This document shows positions 10,894-23,638 of a stretch of 64,000 nucleotides of DNA, piece by piece (the first letter of the stretch is position 1; each line of letters starts with the position of its first letter). The notes below the pieces were generated by a model that ran no database searches, was not told where the DNA came from, and saw nothing but the letters and a program-made list of their open reading frames with translations. Source of the DNA: Agriotes lineatus (taxonomy: Eukaryota; Arthropoda; Insecta; Coleoptera; Elateridae); NCBI GenBank assembly GCA_940337035.1, contig OW679203.1, positions 23,383,495 to 23,447,494 on the forward strand, given 5' to 3'. A program made the position numbers and the translations under genes.

Positions 10894-12960
10894 GAACAAT
10901 TTCTCAAAGCAATTACTTTAGCTCAAATCCTAGCATTTTTACGAGTCATATAAGTTAAAGTCGTAATTTTGCAGTAAGGTTATCAAACTCTATTTCCGCA
11001 TGGTCCAGTTCAAATATTAACGCTTCGCCGTAATTCAAATTGTCGAGTCAGGCTTATTTTGGCGTAGGTTACAATTCAAGCTTTGTTCCCTTCTGTCCGT
11101 AAAGCAGTCTTAGGTTACCGAATTCCTTGCACCTATTTGTTGTTGTACAAGCCTGCCTTAAAACTTTCTGCGTAAAACGTCCTATTAGGCGAGTTCCATT
11201 TATGAATGTATCCTTTGTTCTTTTGCGAGCAAAACAAGCTCCAGCTTACCAATTTCTACGTATTCGTTATCTTCAAGGTTCCCTGCAAGTTTCGTATAAA
11301 CTGCAGAGTCAGTTCGATTTAGTTCGTTGTAAAGTTCCGCACCACCTCTCGCTCTTTATTTAAGTCAGATAAGGACGGAGCGTAGTCACGCGCTTGCGTC
11401 AACTGCAGTTGCACTTTGCATAAGCAGCTTAAACTCACTTCCCGCCGAGTCTTGGACTACAACAGACTAGTATCAAGTTCACCGTCCCGCGGTTTCGCTT
11501 TATGCGACCGCGGGGTGGTTCAGTTAAAAGTGTATAGTTTCGCTTCCGCTACCGCTTCCCAATTAATGTATGTGCTTTCGCTCATCTTTGGTGCCTTTGC
11601 GAGCCCTAAAATGTGCCGCCTTACTGTGTCTCGAACTGCACGCGTTGTGTGTTTGAGGGTTGTTGCTAATTGTCGTAAGTACCGCATAATGTTGTAAGCC
11701 TAGACTTTCCTATTTATCGTAAAGTGGCAGCTTTAAACACGTCTTCGGACGGATTATTGTCGTGGAGATTCCATTACAAAGGTTTACTCGTGCATCGAAG
11801 TTCTTGTCGTTTCGAAATCTGCCGTATCGTCTCAAGACATATTCTTGGAGGTTATCACTGTCTCAGGACACCGCTTTCGTTCGAGAGCATAGCCAAGAGC
11901 GTCGCAGAACACCTCAAGTCGAGATCTCCCGGCACCGCTGCATCAACAACATAGTTGCTTGGAGCCTTATCGATGAACTAAGGTATTGTAACAGAAGTTT
12001 TACACAGTGTATCGCGTATATTACAGTGGCGTGCGAAGTTGCAGAACTCTCAACCTATCGTTGATGTTATTTGTGGGCCGTGTACTAAGCGTCCGAGTCA
12101 TTATTTACTTTGAAATATAAGCCTTCAGCATAAGCTAAATGAGAGCCTGGCTCCTGGAATTATTGTAAGCCATTGGGCTATTAAGTAAGCTTATTCCGGG
12201 ATCTAGGCGACCATCATATTAGCGGACATGCCGCTTCCTTGGCCTCTAGCCTTATTGTATTGTAAGACCGTTTACTAACCCGGAATTTTTACACTTGCTA
12301 TTTGATCAAATTGCCTTCGGGCTTGTACATATATTGTGGTAATAGATTGCCCATTTTTAAGTTACGTATTGCTTTTTATTTAGAATAGATGTGTATTTGT
12401 TGTAACTGACAAGAATTGAGGTTCTTGTTGCGTTGTGTACGTATTCCTTTGTACAGGGCCCAAGAAACTGGAAAAAGGATACCAGAAAGGTACGTGTAAA
12501 CGCCATTGCCGTGGGAGCGCCTCTTGGAGTACGACACGACGCTACTGCGATTGGTTTTCGGCTTTTGGCCAGTCGTCAGTTAACGATAACACTTCAAAGA
12601 TCGTGGCGCCCTTCAATGAATCTTTACATCTTTGTCGCCAATCACCCCGTTCGTGGTATCTTGCCCTGAACTGTAGCCTAGAGTGTGAACCCCCCCGACC
12701 GAGTTTTCTAGCCAAGGCATTTGGGCTGGAGGGTGCACGCCGGGGCGAGCGCTATTGCAAACAATCGTTAGGGGTCGTAGTGAGCAATTAATCCTGTAAC
12801 AACTGCCTTGTCAAGGAAAAGATCAAAAGGCAAAAATTGTAATTAATAGTAAACCTTTTGAAGAAAGTCCGAAAATTAAATACTTCAGCTGTAACGTTTC
12901 CTACCACCACGAACATCCAAATAAAGATAAATAAATTTCAATATGCATAAAACAACTTTC
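10894..12960. other. Unassigned region with GC-richer core (about 11000-12790)
   Basis: Base composition rises compared with the flanks, and several overlapping plus-strand ORFs of 75-118 codons occur (for example 11416-11697, 11762-12064 and 12435-12791). None has a domain I recognise, and they overlap in different frames. The texture resembles the region at 61.2-64 kb. An LTR or leader of a retroelement is possible, but I found no terminal repeats or primer-binding site. Confidence 0.3.
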
Positions 12961-12974
12961 AGAAAACGATGCTA

Positions 12975-13135
12975 AAGATCGTCAAGATAATGGTGCCCCC
13001 GGTTCTTCTGCATGGATGCGAGAGGTAGGTGACGACTTAAAGTTATAGGAGAAAAATTCACGCTGAGGTGCGTACAGCGGCAAAAATGCTCAAAGACCCC
13101 AAAGAAATTATTCGCGAATACAGACAGAACTAGCT
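12975..13135 (+). pseudogene. LINE ORF2 C-terminal fragment (post-RT region)
   Basis: The plus-strand reading gives 'KIMVPPVLLHGCER', matching the common non-LTR post-RT motif '...V.P.LLYGCETW'. It is followed after stops by a decayed stretch ('KIHAEVRTAAKMLKDPKE') that fits the '...ER..LR.I...' continuation. Stops are present, so it is a remnant. The minus-strand ORF overlapping it is a shadow. Confidence 0.5.
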
Positions 13136-15779
13136 TGGGACTTGAAGACAGAACAGACCTTATAACTCTATACCATGACAGTAGATGACACTCAAGCACG
13201 TGTTTTCCGCCTGTTCGTAAGTGGCGTTGATGCTTCGTTCCATGATATCAGAAGAAAACAGAACTGATTGATTGTGGTACTCACCGATACCTGCACATTT
13301 TTAATTGTAAGACGTCGGGATAACAGTCAGATAACTTCAGAAATTGTAGTGTATTCTAAAAGCTCTGTATTTGAAAAAAAACATGGAATAAGTATTATTT
13401 AGGGACAGAGGATTTATCTATAAATAACTGCAGACGACGCATTCAAAGTTGCTAGCGTTCGAGGCTTGAACCATATGTAATGTGGGTCAGATTAGTTGAA
13501 ATTTCTTGTGTTATAAAACAGACAGAGTTGTGGTAAGAGGTTGTTTCGCTTATTACATTGTAGCTTAATATTGCTTTTTTGAATTACACTTCTAACTAGG
13601 ATTAGCTTTGCTGGTGTCGTGCTGGAGTTTCGCTTACAGCAGTTGATGCCGAACGGGAACCATACATTGAACATACCATTGAAGTGGCCTTTGTGGTGAG
13701 ATGGTGCAGGTATTTTTGATTGTAATTAGGCCAATACGCTGTGTATTCAATACCGCATATGTTCCAGTAGTGGAAATATATGCTGTAATTAATTTTAATC
13801 GTAGTACGATTGTCATATTTGCTTTTGGAGATTAATTTCAGCAATCGTTACGACCTGGGGGCTAACCCAATACATTTTTTTATTGTATAAATCCAGATTC
13901 CGTATTGGCAGAAATTCAGGCTTCGCCGTTTTTAATGTTATAAACCCAAGAGTAACCTTTCTAATTTTAATTGTTTTATCAAGTGCTTTAGTGTATTTCA
14001 TAACTTAATTTCCACGAGTGATTTCTATGGTGTCAAATTATTTTATATTGTTTTGAAGCTATCTCTGAGCTAAATTAAGTCGCTGATAGGTTAATCTAAT
14101 TCTTACGCTGGTATCCAACCAATTTTGCACTTCAAAATTTTATACTTTATTGTTTTTTGTGGAGGTGGAACAAGTCGTGTTTGCGTTCGTATTTTTTAAT
14201 TTCAGTGCTTCCTTGTGCGTGTGACTCTGACTTTACCTGTCGTAATTTCCTCTTGTTTATGCATTATTGTCTTGTATTCGTGTTTATTGTTTCTTAAACA
14301 TTTTAGTAACTCATGTAAGGCGGCTAGTGCTCTTCGAGTATAGAGTAGTCTTTTGAACATTTTTGAAAATGTGTTTGTTACCTCCTGTGAATCACAAAAA
14401 ATAAGGAAGTTAAGCGTATGTTGTTCCAAAATGAACCAGGTATTTCGGTTCCTATTGTAGATATACCAATTACGTGGTACTTTCATTCACGACGTTCCTA
14501 TTACTGTTACCCATCTACAAGAAGTGAAGATACGTGTGTTATGCATTTTTTGAACATCAATTTCTATGTAATGACTAACAGTATTAATTTAAATATATCT
14601 AACTTATGCTTGTCATATTGTTGGTATTTTTCTAGAGAGCGTTTATCATACCGAAGCTAGTCCTACAGTTGTCTGGTTATATTATTGGCAGTAGGAATTA
14701 GCGTATAATAATATTTTAAAATAAAAGATGTAAATAATGGATCAGCTAGTCTAGTATTGTGAACGTATTTAGGAATAACATTTTCCTGTAAAGGCAAAAT
14801 TAAAAATAAATAGCATTATTCAATTTTTTTAAACATTTACCTTATTTCTTGCTAAACGACTTAATTTAATTAGCTCAAGAATATGCGCCAATAACAAGTC
14901 AGCATTATTTATCAACACGCGCACTGGGCTACCTACTGATGTTATACAACATGTATTACAAATGACCGGATAAAACAATTTGTAAAACAATTTAGTTTGA
15001 ATTTACTCTTACTATTAGGCCATCAAGTTAGCACGTGTTTTTTAATACTTTGTTATAAAAAGTACGTAAAATTTCTTCATAAAAAGAGTGAGTTAAATTA
15101 ACAAAGACAGTATTAGTCTTAATTCAATGATTTCCAAGCTATAAATAGTTGACCTCTCAGGTTGTATACCGGCGACCTCCTATTATTTACATCTAACACA
15201 AAGAAAGCCAGTAACACTTGGAATCCAGATCAGTACAATCATTGATCCAATATGATCATTTTTGGCATATTAGAGGTACCAGCAAAAGGCTATAGTTTTG
15301 TTGGACACAGGACAGGTGAGTGTTCGAGAATAGTTGACAAGCTAACCTTAAGAAAATAATATTGAGGACCTTATAATTTTTAAATTTAAATACTACAACT
15401 GGATTAAAGCTTAAAAATGTTTAATGCAGATAAAAATTAAAAATTAAGATATTCTTAAACAACCAATTAACGTATGACGAAAGAAAAACACAGCTGGAGA
15501 TCAAACAAAGGAAGCGAGAAGAGGAGAACAGAGTAACAAAGTTAAGAATGGTTACACGAGGCTATGGATTAACAATAAACTATTCAGCTGGAATGATGGA
15601 GAAAATAAGTACAGAGTAAGCACGATAATTCAAAAACTAGATGTACAAGTAATAAGGACGATAGTGGCAACGATTAGGTAGCACATCACTAAAATCTAAA
15701 GGACAAGTGACACAAATAATATAACGGAAACCAAGTGTAAAAAAGCAAGTAATCTAGGGACATGAACGAGAGGTCAATG
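13136..15779. other. AT-rich DNA, no supported gene
   Basis: Only short ORFs on both strands, none with a recognisable domain. The stretch at 13600-14000 has overlapping minus-strand frames without codon-like bias. From about 15480 a Lys/Arg-rich plus-strand reading begins that may be the decayed start of the LINE fragment described next. Confidence 0.35.
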
Positions 15780-16165
15780 GTACAAAACTAGAGCTAATGG
15801 AATAAATGCAAAGGTAAATATGAAAAATTTGGGAATAGCGACAACAAAGAAGAAGGGGTAGGAAGGGTACAGCTGGATAAAGATTATAAGCTGTACTACT
15901 CAAGAGAACTAATGGTAGAGCATGCCCAAGCCTTCACAGGATTGGTGGTAAACCAAAGCCGAATAAATAACAAAATAGAGCATTATAAATCAGAAGATAA
16001 TGATAGTAGAAATGTGAAAAAGGGGGAAAAGTAAAACTGCCCGGTAATAATTACCTACGAACCAAATAAGATGACTTCTTAGAATGTAAAGAAAGCTTTT
16101 GCGAGGAACTGCAAGAACAATTGAATAAAGTAAGGAAGCAAGTCTTTATAATGGAAGAGCCGAAT
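15780..16165 (+). pseudogene. LINE endonuclease-domain remnant
   Basis: The reading from 15855 gives '...GRVQ' then 'DKDYKLYYSRELMVEHAQ' and '...GLVVNQSRINNKIEHYKSE', fitting the apurinic-endonuclease region of RTE/CR1-like LINEs (Y.L.YSG......GVG..V......I..Y....). After a frame break, 16082-16165 gives 'ECKESFCEELQEQLNKVRKQ' and 'VFIMEE', matching the usual 'E.FYE.LQE.L......D..I.MGDFN' segment with the catalytic end lost. At least two frame disruptions are visible. The clade assignment is tentative. Confidence 0.6.
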
Positions 16166-17439
16166 TGTGTTACGGTTGGTTTTTGTAGTAACAGTAGCGC
16201 ACTCTGTGATTGCGGAGCACTATGATGTATCGAGCGATATTCACATTGTCTGCGATGTTTTGATTTTGGTAAATAAACCTATAAGTAGTCACGTGGTGAC
16301 AAACGGCACCTATATTATTTTTACTTTTGTTCTGGATGTTGGCTCCCAATTATTTCCCAAATAGGACTTTAAATTGTACATAAACCCATGTTAATATATT
16401 TTCCTGAATTGTTAAAAGTTTAAGATTTGAGATCACTTATGGTCAACACTATCGAAACCAATTTTCGTTACGAAACCAAGATTGATGAAGTGATCGAAAT
16501 ATCTTGACAATAGAATCCGTTGGTTATGGATTTATACTAGGGATTGTAACGTTTATCAGCTTCTCTTTTCAAATGGTACACTTTTTCAACAATGCTAACT
16601 ATTGCATTCTCACGAATTAAGCTGAAGATGTTAGATAATGTCGGCCATGGACATAACGTCCTTAAAAATAGATATACATATTATTGGTATGATTATATGG
16701 TTTTCTTCCTGAATACAGCTGTATGTATGGCATTTGGAAATGCGTATACTTTGTCGTCATAGTCCCATAAATCAACATTTCATCATTAAATTCTGTATTT
16801 CCTTCCAGTCATTTATGACAGCTCCCAATGGCAGTAGTCTTTGTACTACTAAAGATAATGGTCTCCTTGTTGGAGAGCTATTCCCTTCTCATAAAACAAT
16901 TGGTTGTGCTTGCTTGACGTTGGTTTCTTGTCTATGTTGACCATCATCTTACTGCTGTTGAACAAGGTAACCGAGGGTGACATCATGATAATTGCTTTTG
17001 AGGGGGTTTACTGAATTAATACCAAATAAAAATTCGTCAACAGAAAATATTAGTTTAAATTATGACAGCCAGCACTTAGCAATCAAATACTCAGGAATAA
17101 AAATAAACTGTAAGTGATTTCTTAAAATAATCAAGAATATTAGAAGAAGCAGTAGTTGTGAACAGATTAGTTTGCCCCACTAGTTCGCTGGAAGCTGCAA
17201 GGTTACAGGCAATTGAAAGAACATCTTTATTCGAACATCATTACGAAGCGATTATGAATTTTATGTTTGATTTTTGTATAAAATTCTAAAGATGGTGGTC
17301 GGTTAGTCGTGAAGGCATACTCAATGATCCGGAGGTCTGCCAAACTGGTTGTAGGTTTTAAGCACAGACCCTGTTTTAGTTTTGTATAAATATAAAATTT
17401 TATAGTGTTAAGCTGAGTTAACGTTTCTGCCCGAAACGA
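16166..17439. other. AT-rich DNA, no gene recognised
   Basis: Short ORFs at 16167-16364 and 16734-16940 on the plus strand have no recognisable domain and ordinary AT-rich codon usage. No repeats with clear ends were seen. Confidence 0.35.
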
Positions 17440-18125
17440 ATTAAATGCAGAGTTGTTCTGGGCAGTTTGTGAAAAAGGCTTCGGGCGAACACCACCTGCA
17501 AGGCTTTATGGGGCCATAAAAATGTAAAAAGCTATCGGCTCGGAGCGGCATCTACATGCAAGCTGCGAAAGCAGTCGGTCATATTAAATGTGACGACAGC
17601 ACGCATAAACCGTTCGAAAAGCATCCAGTTGCAATGTCGCTGCGTTCTCTCAATGGACTTAATTTGCATATCCTCCCCTCCTTTATGTAGCCTCGAACTT
17701 CTCAGTGTTTTAGCTGCTTCAGCGATTCCCTTATCCAAAGAACACCGGAGAGCACTTAAAAGGCAGATCCAAAGAGAGATTCGGGCATTTTTGCTTTTAT
17801 TTTGTTTCGTCGGCGCTGGAGTGCCCAGAACGAGGGCAGCTTTAATTTAAAATATCTCCGCAAAAATCCTCCCTTAATCGCGTTTTAAGTAAATGTAGCT
17901 GTTACTGCCGGAGTTTTACACTTAGCCAAGTTGCTGAAACACGACCGAAGTAAATTCTGTTAAACCCACATGACGTGCTCGTCCGATAGTTCGGGGCGGA
18001 AGAGTAATTTGCAAAGTTTCGAGATGCGGGTCTGACAATAAAATACGAAACATAACTGGACCCAAATTAAAATTTCCATTTGGTGGCTGGACGTTAAGTG
18101 TTGACGTATTTGTCATTAAACACAA
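17440..18125. promoter_or_regulatory. Candidate conserved non-coding block with Hox-like sites
   Basis: This block is less AT-rich than its surroundings, has no retroelement similarity and contains dense homeodomain-type motifs. The clearest is an inverted pair TTTATGG-GG-CCATAAA at 17505-17520; TTTATGG is the typical Abd-B/posterior Hox half-site. Others are 'aacgaattaaatg', 'cttaatttgc', 'tttaatttaaaa' and 'cccttaatcgcg'. Short ORFs cross it on both strands, but none looks coding. Inference only: in an intron of a neuronal channel gene such a block could be an enhancer. Confidence 0.25.
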
Positions 18126-20040
18126 ATTATTTGTAACTGTTTATATAGTCTGATCAAAAATGATTTTCATCTAGTATGGCTATAGAATACTTTCCAATTT
18201 ATGCATGTAACTATAAACCACTTAAAAACCAAATGTCAAGTTTCACATTTAAATATAAACGTAGTTGCATTCATAAATTAGAAACGATTCCATGGCCATG
18301 CTAATGAAAATAAGTTTTAATCGTACTTTAGTCTCAAAATAAATGCCAACCGTTCGAATAAGTTCAAGGAATGCCATGTGACAATGCATGGTGTTTACGC
18401 AGAAACTTGCTATGAAAATGGATGTAAAAGCTGCAAACATTGTTAGGCGTGTACAATAAATATTACTGAACGAGTTGTATACTTTGCGTCAAGTAAATTC
18501 AATTATGACAGAAAAATTAACTCAGTGACCTTGTTTCTCGTATTTGCAACAGTCACAACGTGTCGTAAATCATTTCCTAGGCAAAAACGTTGCTGGTGGA
18601 AAGTTATGGTGTCATTGCTTTGAACCAGAATGACAAAAAACGGCAAACAATGGAAACGTTACAACTTATTAATATCCCCTTGAAACGCAAAACACTAAAT
18701 TTTGTTGGAAACCTAACATTGACGACTCTTTGTGCCGACAATAGATTTAACTATGTGGCAGGTAAATCCTGTAACATCATTACTACAACTCAGACGATTT
18801 GGTCTTTGGCCTCTTAAAAAAGGGCTGCCAATGACGTCGCTTTACGTTAGGCGCTGGAATTAGGCTGTCACAAAAACGTTTTCTCACTGCAACAAGCAAA
18901 AGAGTTCAAGTGATCAAAATATGACAGCGAAGCATTTTAAAAATACCTTATACGCAACAGATCGGCAAAGTTAGCGTCATGAACCAATGCATGAACAGGT
19001 CCATGTCCTTATAACCATAAAATATATAAAGCTGAATACTTAGCTAATACCATGTTACCTTATTTAATTTTCTAAGCCAAGGTGGTAGGCGAAAGAGCTT
19101 AAGCTTAAAATCTAAAAACACGGTAGGACATAACCACGACTTAACTTCTTTTAGCAAGAACTATTAAAGTACATATTAGTATGAACACGAATGACTTGTA
19201 CCGGATAGGCGCTGACAGATTGATGCACTTCCGTTACGTGCAACTACGCCACAGAAAGGAATATAAACGTAAACAATTATATAAGTCGGATACAAGCAAT
19301 ACATCTTGTTACAGGGCTAACCGATGCTTACCACACTAGAGCAAGCTTTACATCAAACATTAAGCTACTCCGCTTACAGCTTCGGTTATTATAGGAAAAT
19401 AATTATGTTACTATTAATCGTTAAACCACTAAATTCAATCTACTCTGCAGAGATTTTGGACTCGGCTTGCTACAGTCGAGAAGGGTGGGTTTGATAACGG
19501 TAGAATTGTGGGTTCTGTAAATTCAGAATGACTATTTTAAGTGCAATGTAGTTAACAGTATTTTAAAGATCCTTAAATTACGAAAAGGCGTCCAGTCACC
19601 TTATTTAGGTAGTGTGCACAGCGTCCTTCCACAGATAGGGACTTACTTTTGCAATATTGGTTTTCTAGAATAACTGTAAAGTAATCTAAGTTGCTCTAAA
19701 GAGCAAGAAAGGAACTAACAAACAACTGTCAATGGTTTCAAAAGATCTATTAAATGGAAAAAATCACATAAGGTAAAAAGGTAACGTAATAATACCCTAA
19801 GTGACGTCTGTGTATACAGTTTAGCTCCAAAGGATTGTCCATTGGTAAGTGTCAATTAAATGATTTAACAAGCGAGCACACTGAAGGGGGTCCTTTAGTG
19901 TAGCTATAACCTAACGCTACAGCGCAAAACTCAATGTTTGAGATGAAAGGTTCACTTCCCTATAATTTAAAGCACTTTTAAGCTGCGCCATGTGTTACAA
20001 GAAGTTAATATATAAGATCTCCCTTCTCTCTGCATTGCCT
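18126..20040. other. No supported feature
   Basis: AT-rich sequence with short ORFs only (18249-18440 minus, 18590-18817 plus). Nothing recognisable on either strand. Confidence 0.35.
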
Positions 20041-20870
20041 TAGAACTAGGTGGTGGCGTTCGTGACTGGCTCATCAGCACTCGGAAAGGGAGATAAAGTT
20101 GAGACCTCTGGAGACATTAACCACGTTGGATTCGAGAGATGGTTTAACCACGATGAGTGCGCTACCATAATCAGGGATAAGATAATAATTTCCCGAATAT
20201 TCGATTTTTCTATGCGACACATTCTACTACGGCAGTACACGTCTGTCGCGATTGGCCGTCGAGAGCTAAGGACCTTCCAAACACGAAAACAATGAACCGA
20301 GGAAAGCAGCACGTAACGATGTGCTCGCTCTAGATAGTAGGCCTCAATGCCGCCTAGAACAAAGCGGACAGCAGCAAATTCCACCTAGGGTGGATATATA
20401 ATAAACAATAACATCCAAAACAGTCAAACAGTTTAATTGGGAACAACTTGGAGCACCACTGAGTGGATTTGAAGCTTTGTTCAACTATTTATTATCGGAT
20501 TGGTGTTTCTATTTCCGCTAGACATACTGTTGCGTTTGTTCAGGCCGACTCTCTCCCTTTCTCGCACTAATAGCAGCAAATTCTTTCAAACCGGCCAAGG
20601 TGTTTGTAGCCTATCTGCTTGCTGTCAAATGTTTTTTGTTTGGCTGTTCAGCTTTCTCATACCAGAGCAAGAATCCCTAATTATCTTCAGATTTAAGCAA
20701 CGGGTGGCGCTTATCAATTTATCACAGATATTTGCCCCTGTGGTATTACCCTACTTTGATATGCGACTATCAAACAATGTTATAAACGCAACCCTCCCTC
20801 CTTCACCGATTTATCAGAGCGTTCTTACATCTTCTTGCTATGTCTTCAGTCATTTTTAGACTGCAATAAG
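20041..20870. other. Two unassigned ORFs (about 20046-20384 both strands; 20500-20859 plus)
   Basis: A GC-richer patch at 20046-20384 is open on both strands (112 codons minus, 81 codons plus). A 119-codon plus-strand ORF follows at 20500-20859; it is rich in Phe, Leu and Ser, with hydrophobic runs near residues 1-15 and 43-53. I recognise no family. 'gtggatatataataaacaat' at about 20391 resembles a TATA or polyadenylation region, but this is weak. These could be pieces of an unrecognised transposon. Confidence 0.2.
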
Positions 20871-21199
20871 CTAAACCCGTACTTGATTTTGATATTAATA
20901 TACCGCGAAAGCCACATGCAATATTAACCTTTCACGCGCTTGATGGTTTTGAATAAACATTAATAAAAGAGGTACCTCAAACTGTCATTACTGTTTGCAG
21001 ATTATTTTGTAAGATTGTTTAGATCAGAAGCTACCAGCACCATTTTATAGAAGATAAAAACCGCTATCCGCCATCATACAATATATCTCAAAAATATTAT
21101 TAAAAATGTATACGTAGCCAATCAAGTCAAAGCTTGAAGAATGCAAATGGGATATTCAGAACACCAGCAATACCAACAAAATAAACAAATTTAACCAGT

Positions 21200-21560
21200 A
21201 AATGGTTTCTGTAATTAAATGGCCGCTGTTAGTTCAATCTCATTAATCCGCAGCAAAAACCAAAAGCCGCAAAATAATGAACACAGCGATACCTTATGTA
21301 AACAACAGGAATTGGCTTGCAGATAATGCAGTTTGTGTAATCATGCGGTATCTGGAATAATGCGAACTATTTAAATTATCTGCAATCTGCAAAACAGAGC
21401 CGTGCTCGTAAATGCATGCGGTACCAATTAGCAAACCGCTCAGAGTTAAATAGTAAGCATCTTTTATAGCCGAATATTATTATGAGTATTCCGTAACTGG
21501 TCTTGAGTTCATCGATAGCTCTCCACAAATAATTGGAACGTTTTAGCGGAAGCAAATTGA
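21200..21560. promoter_or_regulatory. Candidate conserved non-coding block
   Basis: A moderately GC-rich block between AT-rich stretches, with clustered short motifs: 'ctcattaatccgcagc', 'gaattggcttgcagataatg', 'gtgtaatcatgcggtatctg', 'gtaaatgcatgcggtacc' and 'accaattagcaaaccgc'. TAAT cores and octamer-like 'atgcat' words are typical of insect developmental enhancers. The minus-strand ORF at 21376-21564 has no recognisable domain. The call rests on texture alone. Confidence 0.2.
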
Positions 21561-22060
21561 TCAAAATAAGTTGGATTTGCTATAAGATTACTGCAATATT
21601 TTATTGAGACTGTTTAGAAATTACTCAGACATGTCTTGAATCTGCGATGAGGAGTGCCGCAAAGCTCAATATTAGGACCTACATTTTGAAGGACTCAGGT
21701 CCTGGTGTCTGATAGTAATTAAGGGGGATATCTAAGTATTCGTTAACTGTTGCTGTCAAAAACCATTGCAATTTGTCCAGAAAATTTTAGTTATTTTACG
21801 AAAGAAAAGTATGACTGAATCAGATGTAAGTGAAAGATGCTGGTTGGATAAATACTTACAATAGGTGCATGCTTGTTTTATAAGATAATTACTATCAATA
21901 ATTCACTTCCGCCATGAAACCTGGTTTTTTTATTTTTCCATGCCTCTATCTTACAGTTCAATTTGTCACATGTAGACAATGCGACTCTGTTCCTGAAGGC
22001 CTCCTCTATTTTTGCTTAGCGACTTCAGGACGTGCACCTACTATTACATGTCTAATATTC
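21561..22060. other. AT-rich DNA, no supported feature
   Basis: Nothing recognised. The following LINE remnant may begin a little before its first readable motif at 22069. Confidence 0.3.
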
Positions 22061-22068
22061 TATCTGCA

Positions 22069-22705
22069 ATGAGATTTGCAATTGATCAGAAAAGATACGC
22101 AAACGATCACAAAAATTTGGCATATATGATCAGAAAACTAAAATTATACAAAATTGGGTCAAAATTGGTCAATATGGAAAAAGTGATAACAGGTGTAATG
22201 GAAGAATACAACAACAAAATAGATATAAAAAGTAATATACCACTGTGAAAACGACAAGCATTTGGAAATAAAAGTGGGAAAAGATGAGATTGTTTTCCCA
22301 ATAATTAGAAATAGGAATCTGCAATAATACCAGAAACAAAACACCTGGAAGCACTATGGTGTTACAGAAGAATGCTCAAGCTCAGCTACACAGAGAAGAT
22401 AAAAAATGATGAGGTTTTTAGACGAATAGGAGAAGAAAGAGATTCGCAAAGTAATATAAAAGAGAAAAAGTTACCTAGTAGGTTATATTTTGCGAAGTAA
22501 GGGCATGTTGAGCATCACTACAGAAGGGCAAATAGAAGGAAAGAACCAAAAGGGACGACCACGTTTACAGTACATTAAACAAGTAAGGAATGGTGTTTGT
22601 GGCGATAATAGATACGGAAATTCCTTTGGCATAATCCGCAGTAGTTCACTACCCCCGACAAAAAGGTTGCAGCAGGTAACATTCCTTACTGTAAAATTTA
22701 CCGTT
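22069..22705 (+). pseudogene. LINE RT to C-terminal remnant, frameshifted
   Basis: The plus-strand reading gives 'MRFAIDQKRYANDHKNLAYM' then 'IRKLK' and 'NMEKV', a decayed form of RFADD...LA.....LAYMIRKLKEEY..WGL.IN..KT; the catalytic aspartates are damaged. From about 22345 it gives 'LEALWCYRRMLKLSYTEKIK' and 'NDEVFRRIGEERD', and from 22503 'GHVEHHYRRANRRKEPKG', overlapped by a second frame giving 'GKNQKGRPRLQYIKQV'. These fit the conserved post-RT C terminus (EMWCYRR.L.I.....V.N..VL.RI.......G....GRPR..Y..Q). Several frame breaks show it is dead. Confidence 0.75.
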
Positions 22706-23638
22706 GCATTTTCCACCTAACGGAAATGTTGCTGGCTTTAACTCCCTGACATAACGGGACTGCGAATTTTTCACCCTTTTTTACTATAAGTCACGGGATT
22801 GACATAAGCTCGGTCAGTTACAGCCCATCCTTGGTGAGTACGAATTCTTGGCATCTTGTTTTACAATAAACGTTTTCTACCGGCTTAAAAGTGTTTTTGT
22901 TCTGGACTCGAACCACTTGCGCGCGAACTCACCCATAGTGTTAAAGCAAAAACGTACAATGAAATGAAAAAAATGTTCATGATAGACATATGTGGAGAAC
23001 TGTGACAAACCAGGTGAAAAACTGAAAACAAGATGAAAAGGAGATAATAATGAGTGGCATTCTATAGGATATAATGTATCGCAATGAAACCAGCAAAGTA
23101 TCGCAAATTGAAGATAAATCAGGAAGAATGCCAAAAGTAACTAGAGCTGGAAAATCGAGAATTACACAACAGTCTTAGACAAAACCCCAACCTAAATTTT
23201 GGACAAATTTTCTCAGTCACTGTTGTTTAATGAGTTATCTTTGCTCTCGCTTCCTCTTTTGATGATACTATTGTCCACTTTGTTATCATGTAGTTTTTAC
23301 TGGAACACTGTGTTATAACTTTCGAGTTTTTCTGGATGAGACTGTGCTTCTGTCTTTCCACGATCCGTAGCTTTGAGGCAATACTCAATAACATGGACCA
23401 ATTTCCATACGGGTCGATACACGGTATCAAACCACAAAATTCTATAAACCATAGAACAAATGGCGACACCCGTTGCCATGCTTTTGCCTCAAGGAGCATT
23501 CCTTCCTTGCATTAGTAACGCATACTTCACATCATCATCTTGTAAATATATCTAGTACCCAGTAACTTGACTGGCACAGATCTCTTCGAATAATTCCCCT
23601 AACTGGCCACGACGGACTCAGCATCCAGTTCTTTCCAT
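22706..23638. other. AT-rich DNA, no supported gene
   Basis: Short minus-strand ORFs at 22877-23134 and 23227-23499 show no family resemblance. A tRNA B-box-like word exists on the minus strand near 22905, but no tRNA can be folded around it. Confidence 0.3.

Noticed and set aside
22895..22935. tRNA-like B box on the minus strand (ggttcgagtcc)
   Set aside because: No A box at the right distance and no acceptor stem can be formed; not a tRNA or clear SINE.
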